Below, in pieces: positions 1 to 7,896 of a stretch of DNA of 33,631 nucleotides. The notes under the pieces were generated by a model that saw nothing but the letters and a program-made list of their open reading frames with translations, was not told the DNA's origin and searched no databases. The translations under genes were made by a program, and so were the position numbers. Origin of the DNA: Thermus igniterrae ATCC 700962 (GTDB lineage: Bacteria > Deinococcota > Deinococci > Deinococcales > Thermaceae); assembly GCF_000376265.1 (NCBI RefSeq), contig NZ_AQWU01000051.1, positions 273 through 33,903 on the forward strand, written 5' to 3'. Numbering within the stretch: the stretch's first letter is position 1; every line of letters begins with the position of its first letter.

Positions 1-135
1 GAGGCCTTCTGCCGGGAAAACCTGGCCGCCTACAAGGTCCCCCGCATCATCCAGTTCCGCGAAAGCCTCCCCAAGTCCAGCGTGGGAAAGATCCTGCGCC
101 GGGAGCTACGGGAGGAGTTCTTAAAGAAGGGCTAG
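1..135 (+). CDS. AMP-dependent acyl-CoA synthetase/ligase, C-terminal end (5' partial)
   Basis: This is the last 44 residues of a protein whose start lies left of the window. The sequence ...[28 protein letters not shown] is the C-terminal A10 motif of the ANL superfamily of adenylate-forming enzymes. The lysine in GKILRR is the residue that contacts the acyl-adenylate in this family. The wording fits a fatty-acyl-CoA ligase, which activates a carboxylic acid with ATP and CoA, but the substrate cannot be told from this fragment. It converges with the cysteine desulfurase gene, with 2 nt between the two stop codons and no visible terminator. Confidence 0.85.
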   Translation, partial: EAFCRENLAAYKVPRIIQFRESLPKSSVGKILRRELREEFLKKG

Positions 136-137
136 GC

Positions 138-1256
138 CTACGCCCGGGCCCGGCGCACCGCCTCCCGGAAGGCCGCCACCGCCTCCTCCACCTCGGCCGG
201 GGTGGTGAAGCGGCCCAGGGAGAAGCGCAAGGAGGCCCGGGCCTCCTCCGGAGAGCGGCCGATGGCCAGGAGGACGTGGGAGGGCTCGAGGCTCCCCGCG
301 GAGCAGGCCGACCCCGAGGAGACGGCCACCCCCAGGAGGTCCATGGCCAAGAGGAGGGCCTCCCCGTCCGCCTCCTTCACGGTCACGTTGACCAGCTTGG
401 GAAGGCGGTGCTCGGGATGGCCGTTAAGCTCCACCCCCTCCACGGCCATAAGCCCCTCCTCCAGGCGGCGCCTGAGGGCCAAAAGCCGCGCGCTCTCCTC
501 CGGAAGCACCCTCAGGGCCTTCTCCAGGGCCACCGCCATGCCGTGGGCCAGGAGGGGGCTTAAGGTGCCCCCCCGCCTCCCTCCCTCCCCCTTCCCCGGC
601 ACCAGGGGCATGAGGTCCACCCCGTGGCGCACCAGGAGGGCCCCGATTCCCTTGGGGCCGTAGAACTTGTGGGCGCTTAAGGAGACAAGGTCCGCCCCCA
701 CCGCGTCCATGCGGAAGGGGACCTGCCCTACCGCCTGCACGGCATCCGTGTGGAAGAGGGCCCCGTGCCGGTGGGCTACCTCCGCCATCTCCCTCACGGG
801 GTAGAGGGTGCCAAGCTCGTTGTTGGCGGTCATGACGCTGACCAGGAAGGTATCGGGGCGCAGGGCCTTGGCCACCTGCTCGGGGTAGACCAGGCCGTGG
901 CGGTCGGGCTTGAGCCGGGTCACGGCAAAGCCCAGGCGCTCCAGGAGGCGCAGGGCCCCCAGGACCGCGGCGTGCTCCACCTCCGTGCTCACCACGTGGC
1001 CCTTCCCCCGGGCCAGGGCCACCCCCATGAGGGCCAGGGCGTCGGCCTCGGAACCCGAGGCGGTGAAGACCACCTCCCGGGGCCGCGCCCCCAAGAGGGC
1101 CGCCACCTTTTCCCTGGCCCCCTCCAGCACCCGCCGCGCCTCCTGGCCGAAGCGGTGGATGCTGCTGGGGTTGCCGAAGACCTCCTCCACCCCCCGCATG
1201 GCCTCCCGCACCTCGGGGTCCAGAGGGGTAGTGGCCGCGTAGTCCAGGTAGATCAT
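138..1256 (-). CDS. iscS: Cysteine desulfurase (NifS/IscS class)
   Basis: A pyridoxal-phosphate enzyme of 372 aa that takes sulfur from L-cysteine, leaving alanine, and delivers persulfide sulfur for Fe-S clusters and thio-modified tRNA. It opens with the family signature MIYLDYAATTPLDPEV. The PLP lysine is K197 in SAHKFYGPKG and the persulfide cysteine is C318 in SSGSACSAG, a class I type active-site loop. The length is slightly below the usual 380-400 aa. The ATG follows directly on the stop codon of the Rrf2 regulator gene (TAA-ATG, no spacing), so the two are translated as a pair. No scaffold gene (iscU or sufU) is adjacent. The symbol is given by class; nifS would be equally defensible. 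Confidence 0.93.
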   Translation of the reverse strand: MIYLDYAATTPLDPEVREAMRGVEEVFGNPSSIHRFGQEARRVLEGAREKVAALLGARPREVVFTASGSEADALALMGVALARGKGHVVSTEVEHAAVLGALRLLERLGFAVTRLKPDRHGLVYPEQVAKALRPDTFLVSVMTANNELGTLYPVREMAEVAHRHGALFHTDAVQAVGQVPFRMDAVGADLVSLSAHKFYGPKGIGALLVRHGVDLMPLVPGKGEGGRRGGTLSPLLAHGMAVALEKALRVLPEESARLLALRRRLEEGLMAVEGVELNGHPEHRLPKLVNVTVKEADGEALLLAMDLLGVAVSSGSACSAGSLEPSHVLLAIGRSPEEARASLRFSLGRFTTPAEVEEAVAAFREAVRRARA

Positions 1257-1703
1257 TTAACCGGCTGCCTCCAGCTGAATAAGGCGCTTGGCCTCAATGA
1301 GCTTCCTTTCCTCAATCAGGTCCTTCAGCGTGGTGCCCCCCAGCACCTGGCGCATGGCCAGGTCCACCCGCTTCCAGAGAAGCTCCGTGGAGCACTGCCC
1401 CACCTTGGCGCAGCTCTCGGGGTCCTCGAGGCAGGAAACAGGGGCCAGGCTCCCCTCCAAGGCCTCCACCACCTCCAAGGCGGTGATGCGCTCCGGGGGC
1501 CGGGCCAGGCGGTACCCCCCCTTGGCCCCGCGCACGGAACGGATGAAGCCGGTGCGGCGGAGCTGGGCGGCAATCTGCTCCAGGTAATGCTGGCTGATGC
1601 CCTGGGCCTCGGCCACCTCCTTGAGGGGCACGGCCTCGGGAGCCCGCAGGCCGATCTCCACCAGGGCGCGCAGGCCGTACTGGGCCTTCGTGGAAACCCA
1701 CAT
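1257..1703 (-). CDS. Rrf2-family transcriptional regulator, IscR-like
   Basis: A 148-aa Rrf2 protein with an N-terminal winged helix (MWVSTKAQYGLRALVEIGL, then VAEAQGISQHYLEQIAAQLRRTGFIRSVRGAKGGYRLARP). It has three cysteines, C91, C98 and C104, in a C-x6-C-x5-C arrangement close to that of IscR, so it may carry an Fe-S cluster and act as a cluster or redox sensor. Because it sits directly upstream of the cysteine desulfurase, I infer that it regulates cluster assembly, probably including its own operon. A TATATT hexamer lies 6 nt before the ATG. The metal transporter permease ends only 15 nt upstream, so readthrough from that operon is also likely. CymR-type sulfur regulators are the alternative, but they usually lack these cysteines. 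Confidence 0.85.
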   Translation of the reverse strand: MWVSTKAQYGLRALVEIGLRAPEAVPLKEVAEAQGISQHYLEQIAAQLRRTGFIRSVRGAKGGYRLARPPERITALEVVEALEGSLAPVSCLEDPESCAKVGQCSTELLWKRVDLAMRQVLGGTTLKDLIEERKLIEAKRLIQLEAAG

Positions 1704-1709
1704 GCTCCC

Positions 1710-1715
1710 AATATA
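1710..1715 (-). promoter_or_regulatory. Leaderless-type -10 element of the Rrf2 regulator gene
   Basis: On the minus strand TATATT lies exactly 6 nt (GGGAGC) before the ATG at 1703. That places transcription initiation at or next to the start codon. I see no convincing -35 hexamer; that region falls inside the 3' end of the upstream permease gene. Confidence 0.55.
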
Positions 1716-1718
1716 CCC

Positions 1719-2531
1719 CTAATTGCCGCCTGGGAATAGGGTTTTTGTGAAGGCCAGACCGAAGAGGAGGGCCTGGAGGAGCACGATGCTGGCCCCGCTG
1801 GGCCAGTCCAGGAGGAAGGAGAGCCAAAGGCCAAGGCCCGTGGAGAGGCTGGCCAGGAAGAGGGCCCAGAGGGTAAGGCCGGCAAAGGTGCGGGCGAGAA
1901 GCCGGGCCGTGGCCCCCGGGATGACCAGAAAGGCCGCCACCAGCAAAACGCCCACCACCTTCACCGCCAGCACCAGGCTTACGGCCAGGAAGCCCGAGAG
2001 CAGGTAGTCGTGCCGGACCACGGGCAGGCGGTCGGCCAGGGCCAGCTCCCGGTCAAAGGTGGCGTAGGCCAGGGGCCCCCAGAGGGGAAGGAGGAGGAGG
2101 GCGAAGAGGAGGAGGAGGGCGATGGCCCCAAGGTCCTGAGGCCCCACGGCCAGGAGGGAGCCGAAGAGGTAGCCCATGGCGTCCCCCGTGTACCCGCGGG
2201 CCTTGGCCAGGAAGACCGCCCCCAGGGCCACGGAAAGGGCGAAGAAGACCCCGATGGCCGTGTCCTCGGAAAGCTCGGTGCGCTCCCGAACGAAGGTGAT
2301 GGCCAGGGCCACCAGGAAGGTGAAGGGCAGGGCAAAGTAGAGGGGCTCCCCCCGGAGGAAAAGCCCCAGGGCCACCCCGGCGAAGGCGGCGTGGGCCAGC
2401 CCGTCCCCCAGGAAGGAAAGCCGCCTCTGCACCACGAAGGGGGACAATAGGCCAGAGAGGAGGCTCACCAGAAACCCCGCCAGGAGGGCCCGCTGGAAGA
2501 AGGGGTAGGCCAGGGCCTCAAGCATGGCCAC
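1719..2531 (-). CDS. Metal ABC transporter permease (ZnuB/MntB family)
   Basis: A 270-aa integral membrane protein of the ABC-3 family that imports Zn2+ or Mn2+. It is hydrophobic throughout, with about eight apparent membrane segments, starting with AYPFFQRALLAGFLVSLLSGLLSPFVVQRRLSFLGDGLAHAAFAGVALG; the GDGLAHAAFAGVALG stretch is typical of the family. Its start overlaps the end of the ATPase gene by 14 nt, so the two are translationally coupled. No substrate-binding lipoprotein gene is present in the window, so the metal (zinc, manganese or iron) cannot be assigned from context. Confidence 0.88.
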   Translation of the reverse strand: MAMLEALAYPFFQRALLAGFLVSLLSGLLSPFVVQRRLSFLGDGLAHAAFAGVALGLFLRGEPLYFALPFTFLVALAITFVRERTELSEDTAIGVFFALSVALGAVFLAKARGYTGDAMGYLFGSLLAVGPQDLGAIALLLLFALLLLPLWGPLAYATFDRELALADRLPVVRHDYLLSGFLAVSLVLAVKVVGVLLVAAFLVIPGATARLLARTFAGLTLWALFLASLSTGLGLWLSFLLDWPSGASIVLLQALLFGLAFTKTLFPGGN

Positions 2532-3258
2532 CCCCCACGTAGAGGTCGTGGGCGTGGCCCAGGTGGCCGAAGGCCTGGCGCAGGCACTCCTCGCTTAAGG
2601 CCTTCTCCGGAGGGCCAAACCCCACCACCTTGCGGTTCAGGACCAGGACGTGGCTGGCGTGGTGGGCCGCCTCCCAGTCGTGGGTGATCATGAGCACCGT
2701 GGCCCCCGCCTCCGCCTGGTAGGCCTCCAGGTAGCGGTAGAGGTCCACCTCCCCCACCCGGTCCACCCCGGTGGCGGGCTCGTCCAGGAGGAGGAGGCGG
2801 GGCCGGCGGACCAGGGCCCGGGCCAGGTAGACCCGCTGGAGCTGCCCCCCGGAAAGCCGCCCCAGGGGGCGGTGGGCCAGGGCCGAAGCCCCCACCCGCT
2901 CCAGGGCCTCCAGGGCCTGGGCCCGCTCCCTGGGGGATAGGCGAAAGGGCCAGCGCCGGCGCAACCCCGTGGCCACCAGCTCCAGGGCCAGGGCGGGAAA
3001 GGTGCGGTCAAAGGTCTTGATCTGGGGCACGTAGCCAAACCAGAGGGGGTCGGCCTTCTCCAGGGGCTGGCCGTGAACCCGCACCTCCCCCCGGAAGGGG
3101 ACCAGGCCAAGGAGGGCCTTTAAAAGGGTGCTCTTCCCCGCCCCGTTGGGCCCCACGATGGCCACGAAGGCCCCTTCCGGCACCTCCAGGGATACCTCCT
3201 CCAGGGCCTGGAACTCCCCGAAGCGCACGGAAAGGCGTTGGACCTCGAGGGCCAGCAC
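2518..3258 (-). CDS. Metal ABC transporter ATP-binding protein (ZnuC/MntA family)
   Basis: A 246-aa ABC ATPase. It carries Walker [10 protein letters not shown] (about residues 36-44), the Q-loop segment [14 protein letters not shown], signature LSGGQLQR, Walker [13 protein letters not shown] and the switch histidine in ITHD. The Q-loop wording and the partner permease place it in the zinc/manganese importer group. The start codon is GTG at 3258, chosen because a -10 hexamer lies 6 nt upstream with a good -35 behind it. It is the first gene of a compact minus-strand run (ATPase, permease, Rrf2 regulator, cysteine desulfurase) and is divergent from acpP. Confidence 0.9.
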   Translation of the reverse strand: MLALEVQRLSVRFGEFQALEEVSLEVPEGAFVAIVGPNGAGKSTLLKALLGLVPFRGEVRVHGQPLEKADPLWFGYVPQIKTFDRTFPALALELVATGLRRRWPFRLSPRERAQALEALERVGASALAHRPLGRLSGGQLQRVYLARALVRRPRLLLLDEPATGVDRVGEVDLYRYLEAYQAEAGATVLMITHDWEAAHHASHVLVLNRKVVGFGPPEKALSEECLRQAFGHLGHAHDLYVGGGHA

Positions 3259-3264
3259 AGGAAA

Positions 3265-3294
3265 ACGCTACTGCATTCTCAAATATCCCGTCAA
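3265..3294 (-). promoter_or_regulatory. Promoter of the metal ABC transporter operon
   Basis: On the minus strand a -35 hexamer TTGACG (3289-3294) and a -10 hexamer TAGCGT (3265-3270) are separated by 18 nt. The -10 ends 6 nt before the GTG start at 3258, so the transcript should be leaderless. This is the best -35/-10 pair I found in the window. The spacer contains TGAGAAT, which resembles one half of a Fur/Zur-type dyad, but the second half is not evident. Confidence 0.6.
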
Positions 3295-3324
3295 GCCCCG
3301 GCCTCCCCTGCACCACCCCCGTGA

Positions 3325-3343
3325 TAAAATCCCCCCCGGGAGG
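3325..3343 (+). promoter_or_regulatory. acpP -10 element and ribosome binding site
   Basis: TAAAAT at 3325-3330 is a good -10 hexamer, and GGGAGG at 3338-3343 is a strong Shine-Dalgarno sequence 6 nt before the ATG at 3350. This gene therefore has a short leader, unlike many neighbours. No clear -35 hexamer is seen. The GTG/TTG-type starts further upstream in the same frame are rejected because this site decides the start. Confidence 0.55.
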
Positions 3344-3349
3344 TTTCCC

Positions 3350-3592
3350 ATGAGCGAGCAGGAAATCTTTGAAAAGGTCAAGGCGGTTATCGCGGACAAG
3401 CTCTCGGTGGAACCGGAGAAGATTACCCTCGAGGCCCGCTTCATTGAGGACCTGGGGGCGGACTCCCTGGACACGGTGGAGCTCATCATGGGCCTGGAGG
3501 ACGAGTTCGGCCTGGAAATCTCCGACGAGGAGGCGGAGAAGATCCGCACCGTCAAAGACGCGGTGGCCTACATCAAGGGGAAGCTGGGCTAA
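3350..3592 (+). CDS. acpP: Acyl carrier protein
   Basis: An 80-aa acidic protein that carries growing acyl chains on a phosphopantetheine arm during fatty acid synthesis. The attachment serine lies in the invariant motif [10 protein letters not shown], and the remainder ([38 protein letters not shown]) matches the four-helix ACP fold. The length is that of normal ACPs. It is followed by a strong hairpin and then fabF, the usual acpP-fabF order, although fabF also has its own promoter. Confidence 0.97.
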   Translation: MSEQEIFEKVKAVIADKLSVEPEKITLEARFIEDLGADSLDTVELIMGLEDEFGLEISDEEAEKIRTVKDAVAYIKGKLG

Positions 3593-3605
3593 GAGCTCCC
3601 CAGCA

Positions 3606-3633
3606 AAGAGCGGGGCTCCTGGGCCCCGCTCTT
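3606..3633 (+). terminator. Hairpin terminator after acpP
   Basis: A perfect 10-bp stem (AAGAGCGGGG pairing with CCCCGCTCTT) with an 8-nt loop begins 13 nt after the acpP stop codon. It is followed by the pyrimidine-rich CTCTTGG rather than a clean T-run, so termination may be partial. It separates acpP from the fabF promoter and may let acpP be expressed at a higher level than fabF. Confidence 0.6.
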
Positions 3634-3648
3634 CTCTTGGTAAGGCGG

Positions 3649-3654
3649 TATACT
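3649..3654 (+). promoter_or_regulatory. Leaderless-type -10 element of fabF
   Basis: TATACT is separated by 6 nt (GGCGCC) from the ATG at 3661, so transcription should start at the start codon. There is no Shine-Dalgarno sequence. No -35 hexamer is visible; that region is occupied by the second arm of the acpP hairpin. Confidence 0.55.
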
Positions 3655-3660
3655 GGCGCC

Positions 3661-4887
3661 ATGCGACGCGTGGTCGTGACCGGCCTTGGACCCCTAACGC
3701 CCATCGGCATCGGGGCCGAGGCCTACCACCAGGCCCAGCTGGCGGGCAAAAGCGGGGTACGCCCCATCACCCGCTTTGACGCCTCGGCCCTGCCCGTGCG
3801 CATCGCCGCCGAGGTGGACGTCAACCCCGAGGACTACCTGGACAAGAAGGAACTGAGGCGGCTGGACCGCTTCGTCCAGTACGCCCTCATCGCCGCTGAG
3901 CTGGCCCTGAAGGACGCGGGTCTGGAGCTAGGCAAGCTGGACCCCGAGCGCGTGGGCACCCTGGTGGGCACGGGCATCGGGGGCATGGAGACCTGGGAGG
4001 CCCAGAGCAAGGTCTTCCTGGAACGGGGGGCCAACCGCATCAGCCCCTTCTTCATCCCCATGATGATCGCCAACATGGCCTCGGCCCACATCGCCATGCG
4101 CTACGGCTTCCTGGGGCCCTCCTCCACCGTGGTCACCGCCTGCGCCACGGGCTCCGATGCCCTGGGAAGCGCCCTCCGCATGATTCAGCTGGGGGAGGCC
4201 GACGTGGTGCTGGCCGGGGGCACGGAGGCCGCCATCACCCCCATGGCCATCGGGGCCTTCGGGGTGATGCGGGCCCTTTCCACCCGCAACGAGGAACCCG
4301 AGAAGGCCAGCCGCCCCTTCACCCGCTCCCGGGACGGGTTCGTCATGGGGGAAGGGGCGGGGGTTCTGGTCCTGGAGGAGTACGAGCACGCCAAGCGCCG
4401 GGGGGCCCGCATCTACGCGGAGCTGGTGGGCTTTGGCCGCAGCGCCGACGCCCACCACATCACCGAGCCCCACCCCGAGGGGAAGGGGGCGGCCTTGGCC
4501 ATGGCCCGCGCCCTCCAGGACGCCCGGGTGAGCCCCGAGCAGGTGGGCTACATCAACGCCCACGGCACCTCCACCCCCGTGGGGGACCGGGCCGAGGTCC
4601 TGGCCATCAAGCAGGTTTTCGGCCCCCACGCCAAGCGGCTCATGGTCTCCAGCACCAAGAGCATGACCGGCCACCTCCTGGGGGCGGCAGGGGGGATTGA
4701 GGCCATCGCCACGGTGCAGGCCCTTTACCACGGGGTCATCCCCCCCACCATCAACCTGGAGGACCCCGACCCCGAGCTGGACCTGGACTTCGTGCCCGAG
4801 CCCCGGGAGGCCCGGGTGGAGTACGCCCTTTCCAACTCCTTCGCCTTCGGCGGGCAGAACGCCGTCCTCCTCTTCAAGCGGGTGTAG
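3661..4887 (+). CDS. fabF: 3-oxoacyl-[acyl-carrier-protein] synthase II
   Basis: A 408-aa condensing enzyme that elongates acyl-ACP with malonyl-ACP. The catalytic triad is visible: C161 in [12 protein letters not shown]301 in [11 protein letters not shown] and H338 in [15 protein letters not shown]. The N-terminus [16 protein letters not shown] is characteristic, and the length matches KAS II. The start is ATG 3661, supported by the -10 hexamer 6 nt upstream; an in-frame upstream extension to 3637 is rejected. The gene follows acpP and abuts the dNTP triphosphohydrolase gene with no spacing. Confidence 0.97.
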   Translation: MRRVVVTGLGPLTPIGIGAEAYHQAQLAGKSGVRPITRFDASALPVRIAAEVDVNPEDYLDKKELRRLDRFVQYALIAAELALKDAGLELGKLDPERVGTLVGTGIGGMETWEAQSKVFLERGANRISPFFIPMMIANMASAHIAMRYGFLGPSSTVVTACATGSDALGSALRMIQLGEADVVLAGGTEAAITPMAIGAFGVMRALSTRNEEPEKASRPFTRSRDGFVMGEGAGVLVLEEYEHAKRRGARIYAELVGFGRSADAHHITEPHPEGKGAALAMARALQDARVSPEQVGYINAHGTSTPVGDRAEVLAIKQVFGPHAKRLMVSSTKSMTGHLLGAAGGIEAIATVQALYHGVIPPTINLEDPDPELDLDFVPEPREARVEYALSNSFAFGGQNAVLLFKRV

Positions 4888-6018
4888 ATGCTCTACCCCA
4901 GGGAACGGCTTCTGGAACTGGAGGCAGAGCGCCTGGCCCCCTATGCCCAGAAGGGGAAGGACACCCAGGGACGCCAGTACCCCGAAGGGGAGTCCCGGTT
5001 CCGCACCCCCTACCAGAAGGACCGGGACCGCATCCTGCACACCACGGCCTTCCGCCGCCTGGAGTACAAGACCCAGGTCTTCCCCAACTGGGCCGGGGAC
5101 TACTACCGCACCCGGCTCACCCACACCCTGGAGGTGGCCCAGGTGTCCCGCTCCATCGCCCGGGCCCTGGGCCTCAACGAGGACCTCACCGAGGCCATCG
5201 CCCTCTCCCACGACCTGGGCCACCCCCCCTTCGGCCACACCGGGGAGAAGGTGCTCCACGAGCTCATGCGGGAGCACGGGGGCTTTGAGCACAACGCCCA
5301 GGCCCTGCGCCTTTTGACCCAGCTGGAGGTGCGCTACCCCGGCTTCCGCGGCCTCAACCTCACCTACGAGGTGCTGGAGGGCATCGCCACCCACGAGGCC
5401 GCCTACCCCACGGGCTTCCGGCCTGAGTACCCGGGCCAGGGCACCCTCGAGGCCCAGGTGGTGGACCTCTCCGACGCCATCGCCTACGCGGCCCACGACC
5501 TGGACGATGGCCTCCGTAGCGGCCTTTTGCGGCCGGAAGAGCTTTCCGAGGTCCCCCTCCTGCAGGAGCTGAGCAAGGCCGAGGGCCTGGACCTCTCCCG
5601 GCTGGACGAGCTATCCCGGCGCATCCTGGTGCGCCAGCTCCTGGGCTACCTCATCACCGAGGCCATAGAGGCCACCCACGCCAAGGTGGCGGCCGCAGGG
5701 GTGGATAGCGCCCAGGCCGTGCGCCAGCACCCCGAGCGCCTGGCCGCCCTCACCCCCCAGGGAGAGAAGGCCCACGGGGAACTGAAGGCCTTCCTCAAGG
5801 AAAGGCTTTACCGCCACCCCCAGGTGCTTCGGGAAAGGCGGCGGGCGGAGGCGGTGCTGGAGGGGCTCTTCGCCGCCTACACCCGGCACCCGGAGATCCT
5901 CCCCAGGGAGGTCCAGGCCCGCATCCCCGAGGAGGGCCTGGAGCGGGCGGTGTGCGACTACCTGGCGGGCATGACCGACCGCTTCGCCCTGGAAGCCTAC
6001 CGCCAGCTCTTCCCTTAA
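4888..6018 (+). CDS. dgt: dNTP/dGTP triphosphohydrolase, HD superfamily
   Basis: A 376-aa HD-domain enzyme that hydrolyses deoxynucleoside triphosphates to the nucleoside and triphosphate. It has the dGTPase signature: FRRLEYKTQVF, then H79 in RTRLTHTLEVAQ, and the metal pair H108-D109 in SHDLGHPPFGHTGE. A well-studied T. thermophilus homologue is a hexameric dNTPase activated by dNTPs, and the close similarity suggests the same here. The ATG directly follows the fabF stop codon (TAG-ATG), so it is translated from the fabF transcript. The link to fatty acid synthesis is probably organisational only. Confidence 0.93.
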   Translation: MLYPRERLLELEAERLAPYAQKGKDTQGRQYPEGESRFRTPYQKDRDRILHTTAFRRLEYKTQVFPNWAGDYYRTRLTHTLEVAQVSRSIARALGLNEDLTEAIALSHDLGHPPFGHTGEKVLHELMREHGGFEHNAQALRLLTQLEVRYPGFRGLNLTYEVLEGIATHEAAYPTGFRPEYPGQGTLEAQVVDLSDAIAYAAHDLDDGLRSGLLRPEELSEVPLLQELSKAEGLDLSRLDELSRRILVRQLLGYLITEAIEATHAKVAAAGVDSAQAVRQHPERLAALTPQGEKAHGELKAFLKERLYRHPQVLRERRRAEAVLEGLFAAYTRHPEILPREVQARIPEEGLERAVCDYLAGMTDRFALEAYRQLFP

Positions 6019-6036
6019 GCCCCCCGGGCTTAGGGG

Positions 6037-6042
6037 TAGAAT
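6037..6042 (+). promoter_or_regulatory. Leaderless-type -10 element of lysN
   Basis: TAGAAT ends 6 nt (GGACAG) before the GTG start at 6049, the same spacing as at fabF. A weak -35 candidate TTAAGC lies at 6015-6020 with a 16-nt spacer. This gives lysN its own promoter although the dNTPase gene ends only 30 nt upstream. Confidence 0.55.
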
Positions 6043-6048
6043 GGACAG

Positions 6049-7242
6049 GTGAAAACCCTGGACTGGACTACCCTTTTTGGCGAGCGGGCGGGCCGCATCC
6101 AGGCCTCCACCATCCGGGAGCTCCTCAAGCTCACCCAGCGCCCCGGGGTGCTGAGCTTCGCCGGGGGGCTCCCTGCCCCCGAGCTTTTCCCCAAGGAGGA
6201 GGCGGCGCAAAAGGCGGCGGAGATCCTGCGGGAAAAGGGCGAGGTGGCCCTGCAGTACGGCCCCACCGAAGGCTACCTGCCCCTTAGGGCCTGGGTGGCG
6301 GAGTGGCTGGGGGTAAAGGTGGAGGAGGTCCTCATCACCACCGGCAGCCAGCAGGCCCTGGACCTCCTGGGCAAGGTCTTCCTGGACGAGGGGAGCCCGG
6401 TGCTCCTCGAGGCCCCCAGCTACATGGGGGCCATCCAGGCCTTCCGGGCCTACGGGCCCCGCTTCCTCACGGTGCCCGCCGGGGAGGAGGGCCCCGACCT
6501 GGAAGTCCTGGAAGAGACCCTCAGGCGGGAGAGGCCCCGCTTCCTCTACCTCATCCCCTCCTTCCAGAACCCCTCCGGGGGGCTCATGCCCCTGGCGGCC
6601 CGGAAGCGGCTCCTGGAAGTGGTCATGGCCCAGGGCCTGGTGGTGGTGGAGGACGACGCCTACCGGGAGCTCTACTTCGGCGAGGCCCGCCTCCCCAGCC
6701 TCTTTGAACTGGCCCGGGAAGCCGGCTACCCCGGGGTCATCTACCTCAGCAGCTTCTCCAAGGTGCTGGCCCCGGGGCTCCGGGTGGCCTTCGTGGCCGC
6801 TCATCCCGAGGCCATCCTCAAGCTCACCCAGGCCAAGCAGGGGGTGGACCTCCACACCCCCGTCCTCAACCAGATCCTGGTGCACGAGCTGGTCAAGGAG
6901 GGGTTTGCCGAGCGCCTGGAGCGCATCCGCGCCACCTACAAGGCCAAGGCCATGGCCATGCTGGAAGCCCTAGCCCGGGAGATGCCCGAGGGGGTACGCT
7001 ACACCCGGCCGAAAGGGGGGATGTTCGTCTGGATGGAGCTTCCCAATGGGCTTTCCGCCGAGGCCCTCTTCCAGCGGGCCATCGCTGAGGAGGTGGCCTT
7101 CGTGCCGGGAGCCCCCTTCTTCGCCAACGGGGGCGGGGAGAACACCCTGCGGCTTTCCTACGCCACCTTGGACCCCGGACGGATCGCCGAGGGGATGAGG
7201 CGCCTCGGGCGGGCCCTCAAGGGGCTTCTAGCCCCGGCTTAG
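6049..7242 (+). CDS. lysN: 2-aminoadipate aminotransferase (alpha-aminoadipate lysine pathway)
   Basis: A 397-aa fold-type I PLP aminotransferase. It is nearly the same sequence as T. thermophilus LysN as I remember it, for example GRIQASTIRELLKLTQRPG, LSFAGGLPAPELFPKEEA and VLITTGSQQALDL, and has the same length. The PLP lysine is K238 in YLSSFSKVLAPGLRVAF. LysN interconverts 2-oxoadipate and 2-aminoadipate in the Thermus lysine pathway and also accepts other amino donors. The start is GTG 6049, chosen by the -10 hexamer 6 nt upstream. It converges with the putative endonuclease gene, and the stop codons overlap by 4 nt. Other lysine genes are not in the window. Confidence 0.93.
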   Translation: MKTLDWTTLFGERAGRIQASTIRELLKLTQRPGVLSFAGGLPAPELFPKEEAAQKAAEILREKGEVALQYGPTEGYLPLRAWVAEWLGVKVEEVLITTGSQQALDLLGKVFLDEGSPVLLEAPSYMGAIQAFRAYGPRFLTVPAGEEGPDLEVLEETLRRERPRFLYLIPSFQNPSGGLMPLAARKRLLEVVMAQGLVVVEDDAYRELYFGEARLPSLFELAREAGYPGVIYLSSFSKVLAPGLRVAFVAAHPEAILKLTQAKQGVDLHTPVLNQILVHELVKEGFAERLERIRATYKAKAMAMLEALAREMPEGVRYTRPKGGMFVWMELPNGLSAEALFQRAIAEEVAFVPGAPFFANGGGENTLRLSYATLDPGRIAEGMRRLGRALKGLLAPA

Positions 7243-7892
7243 CCGCCAAACAGCAGGGGCTCCCTCTCCCGCAACTGCTGCACCAAAGTATCTAGAAATT
7301 TTTCGCCCTCCTCTACAGTGGCCCCGGGGTCCAAAAGCAACGTGGACCCCGGGGTGCGAGAGTCTATCTCCAAAACCCAGAAGGCTTCTATCAGACCTGG
7401 AAACCAAAGGGGTGGGCGCCTTTGGGCAAGATTATTAAGACCCTTTTTAAAGGAAAAGAAATCATACCCGCCGGTCGGCGAAATCTTGCGGCGTTTTTTG
7501 GTGAGCGCTCCCCGATCCAAAATCGCCACGTAGCCCACCACCACCTCAGGGAAGCGCATCTGTATGGAGGACACCTCTCCCACCAAGTCGTCTAAACGGT
7601 TAGGCCATGAGCCAGCAGGATTGGCTAAAATGGACTTTAGGGACAGCAAAAGTCTAGGTTTTCTGGGTTCTTCCGGATAGACAAGGCCGATATCCCAACG
7701 CTTTTCCCGAGCAAGACCGGGCACCGCTACTTCCTGTCGTAGGTGGGCATGGAGGTGGGGCGGAAGCTTTTCCCGTAGCCTCCTTATAAGGTAGCCAGCA
7801 AGGGGACTCTGCCGACTGCTGTCCTTAGAAGAAGCGCTGAGGACCTTTTGCAAAACGGCTTCCAGCTCCTCAGCCAAATCTGGAGTTCGCAT
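7239..7892 (-). CDS. Putative type II restriction endonuclease, partner of the adjacent methyltransferase
   Basis: A 217-aa protein that I do not recognise as a named family. The assignment rests on context and a possible PD-(D/E)XK core: D67 in EKRWDIGLVY, then S84-x-K86 in LLLSLKSIL, and E106 in NRLDDLVGEV. The SxK with a downstream acid recalls nucleases such as the Cfr10I/NgoMIV group, where the glutamate is displaced. The ATG at 7892 lies 4 nt after the methyltransferase stop, with GAGG overlapping that stop, so the two are translationally coupled. The gene is visibly AT-richer than its neighbours, with runs such as TTTTTAAAGGAAAAG near 7441-7460, and uses rarer codons, which suggests recent acquisition. 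The upstream in-frame extension overlaps the methyltransferase and is rejected. Confidence 0.6.
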   Translation of the reverse strand: MRTPDLAEELEAVLQKVLSASSKDSSRQSPLAGYLIRRLREKLPPHLHAHLRQEVAVPGLAREKRWDIGLVYPEEPRKPRLLLSLKSILANPAGSWPNRLDDLVGEVSSIQMRFPEVVVGYVAILDRGALTKKRRKISPTGGYDFFSFKKGLNNLAQRRPPLWFPGLIEAFWVLEIDSRTPGSTLLLDPGATVEEGEKFLDTLVQQLREREPLLFGG

Positions 7893-7896
7893 GCCC

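Noticed and set aside
750-1739. A 329-codon open frame on the plus strand opposite the cysteine desulfurase and regulator genes
   Set aside because: It is the antisense shadow of two well-recognised genes; its composition (Gly, His, Pro, Gln-rich) is typical of reverse-frame reading in GC-rich DNA.
3259-3349. A complete Fur/Zur operator in the metal transporter promoter
   Set aside because: Only a TGAGAAT half is present; I could not find a matching second half, so no operator is claimed.
3928-5496. A 522-codon minus-strand open frame opposite fabF and the dNTPase gene
   Set aside because: It lies antisense to two genes with clear active sites and encodes low-complexity Gly/Val/His-rich sequence without domains.
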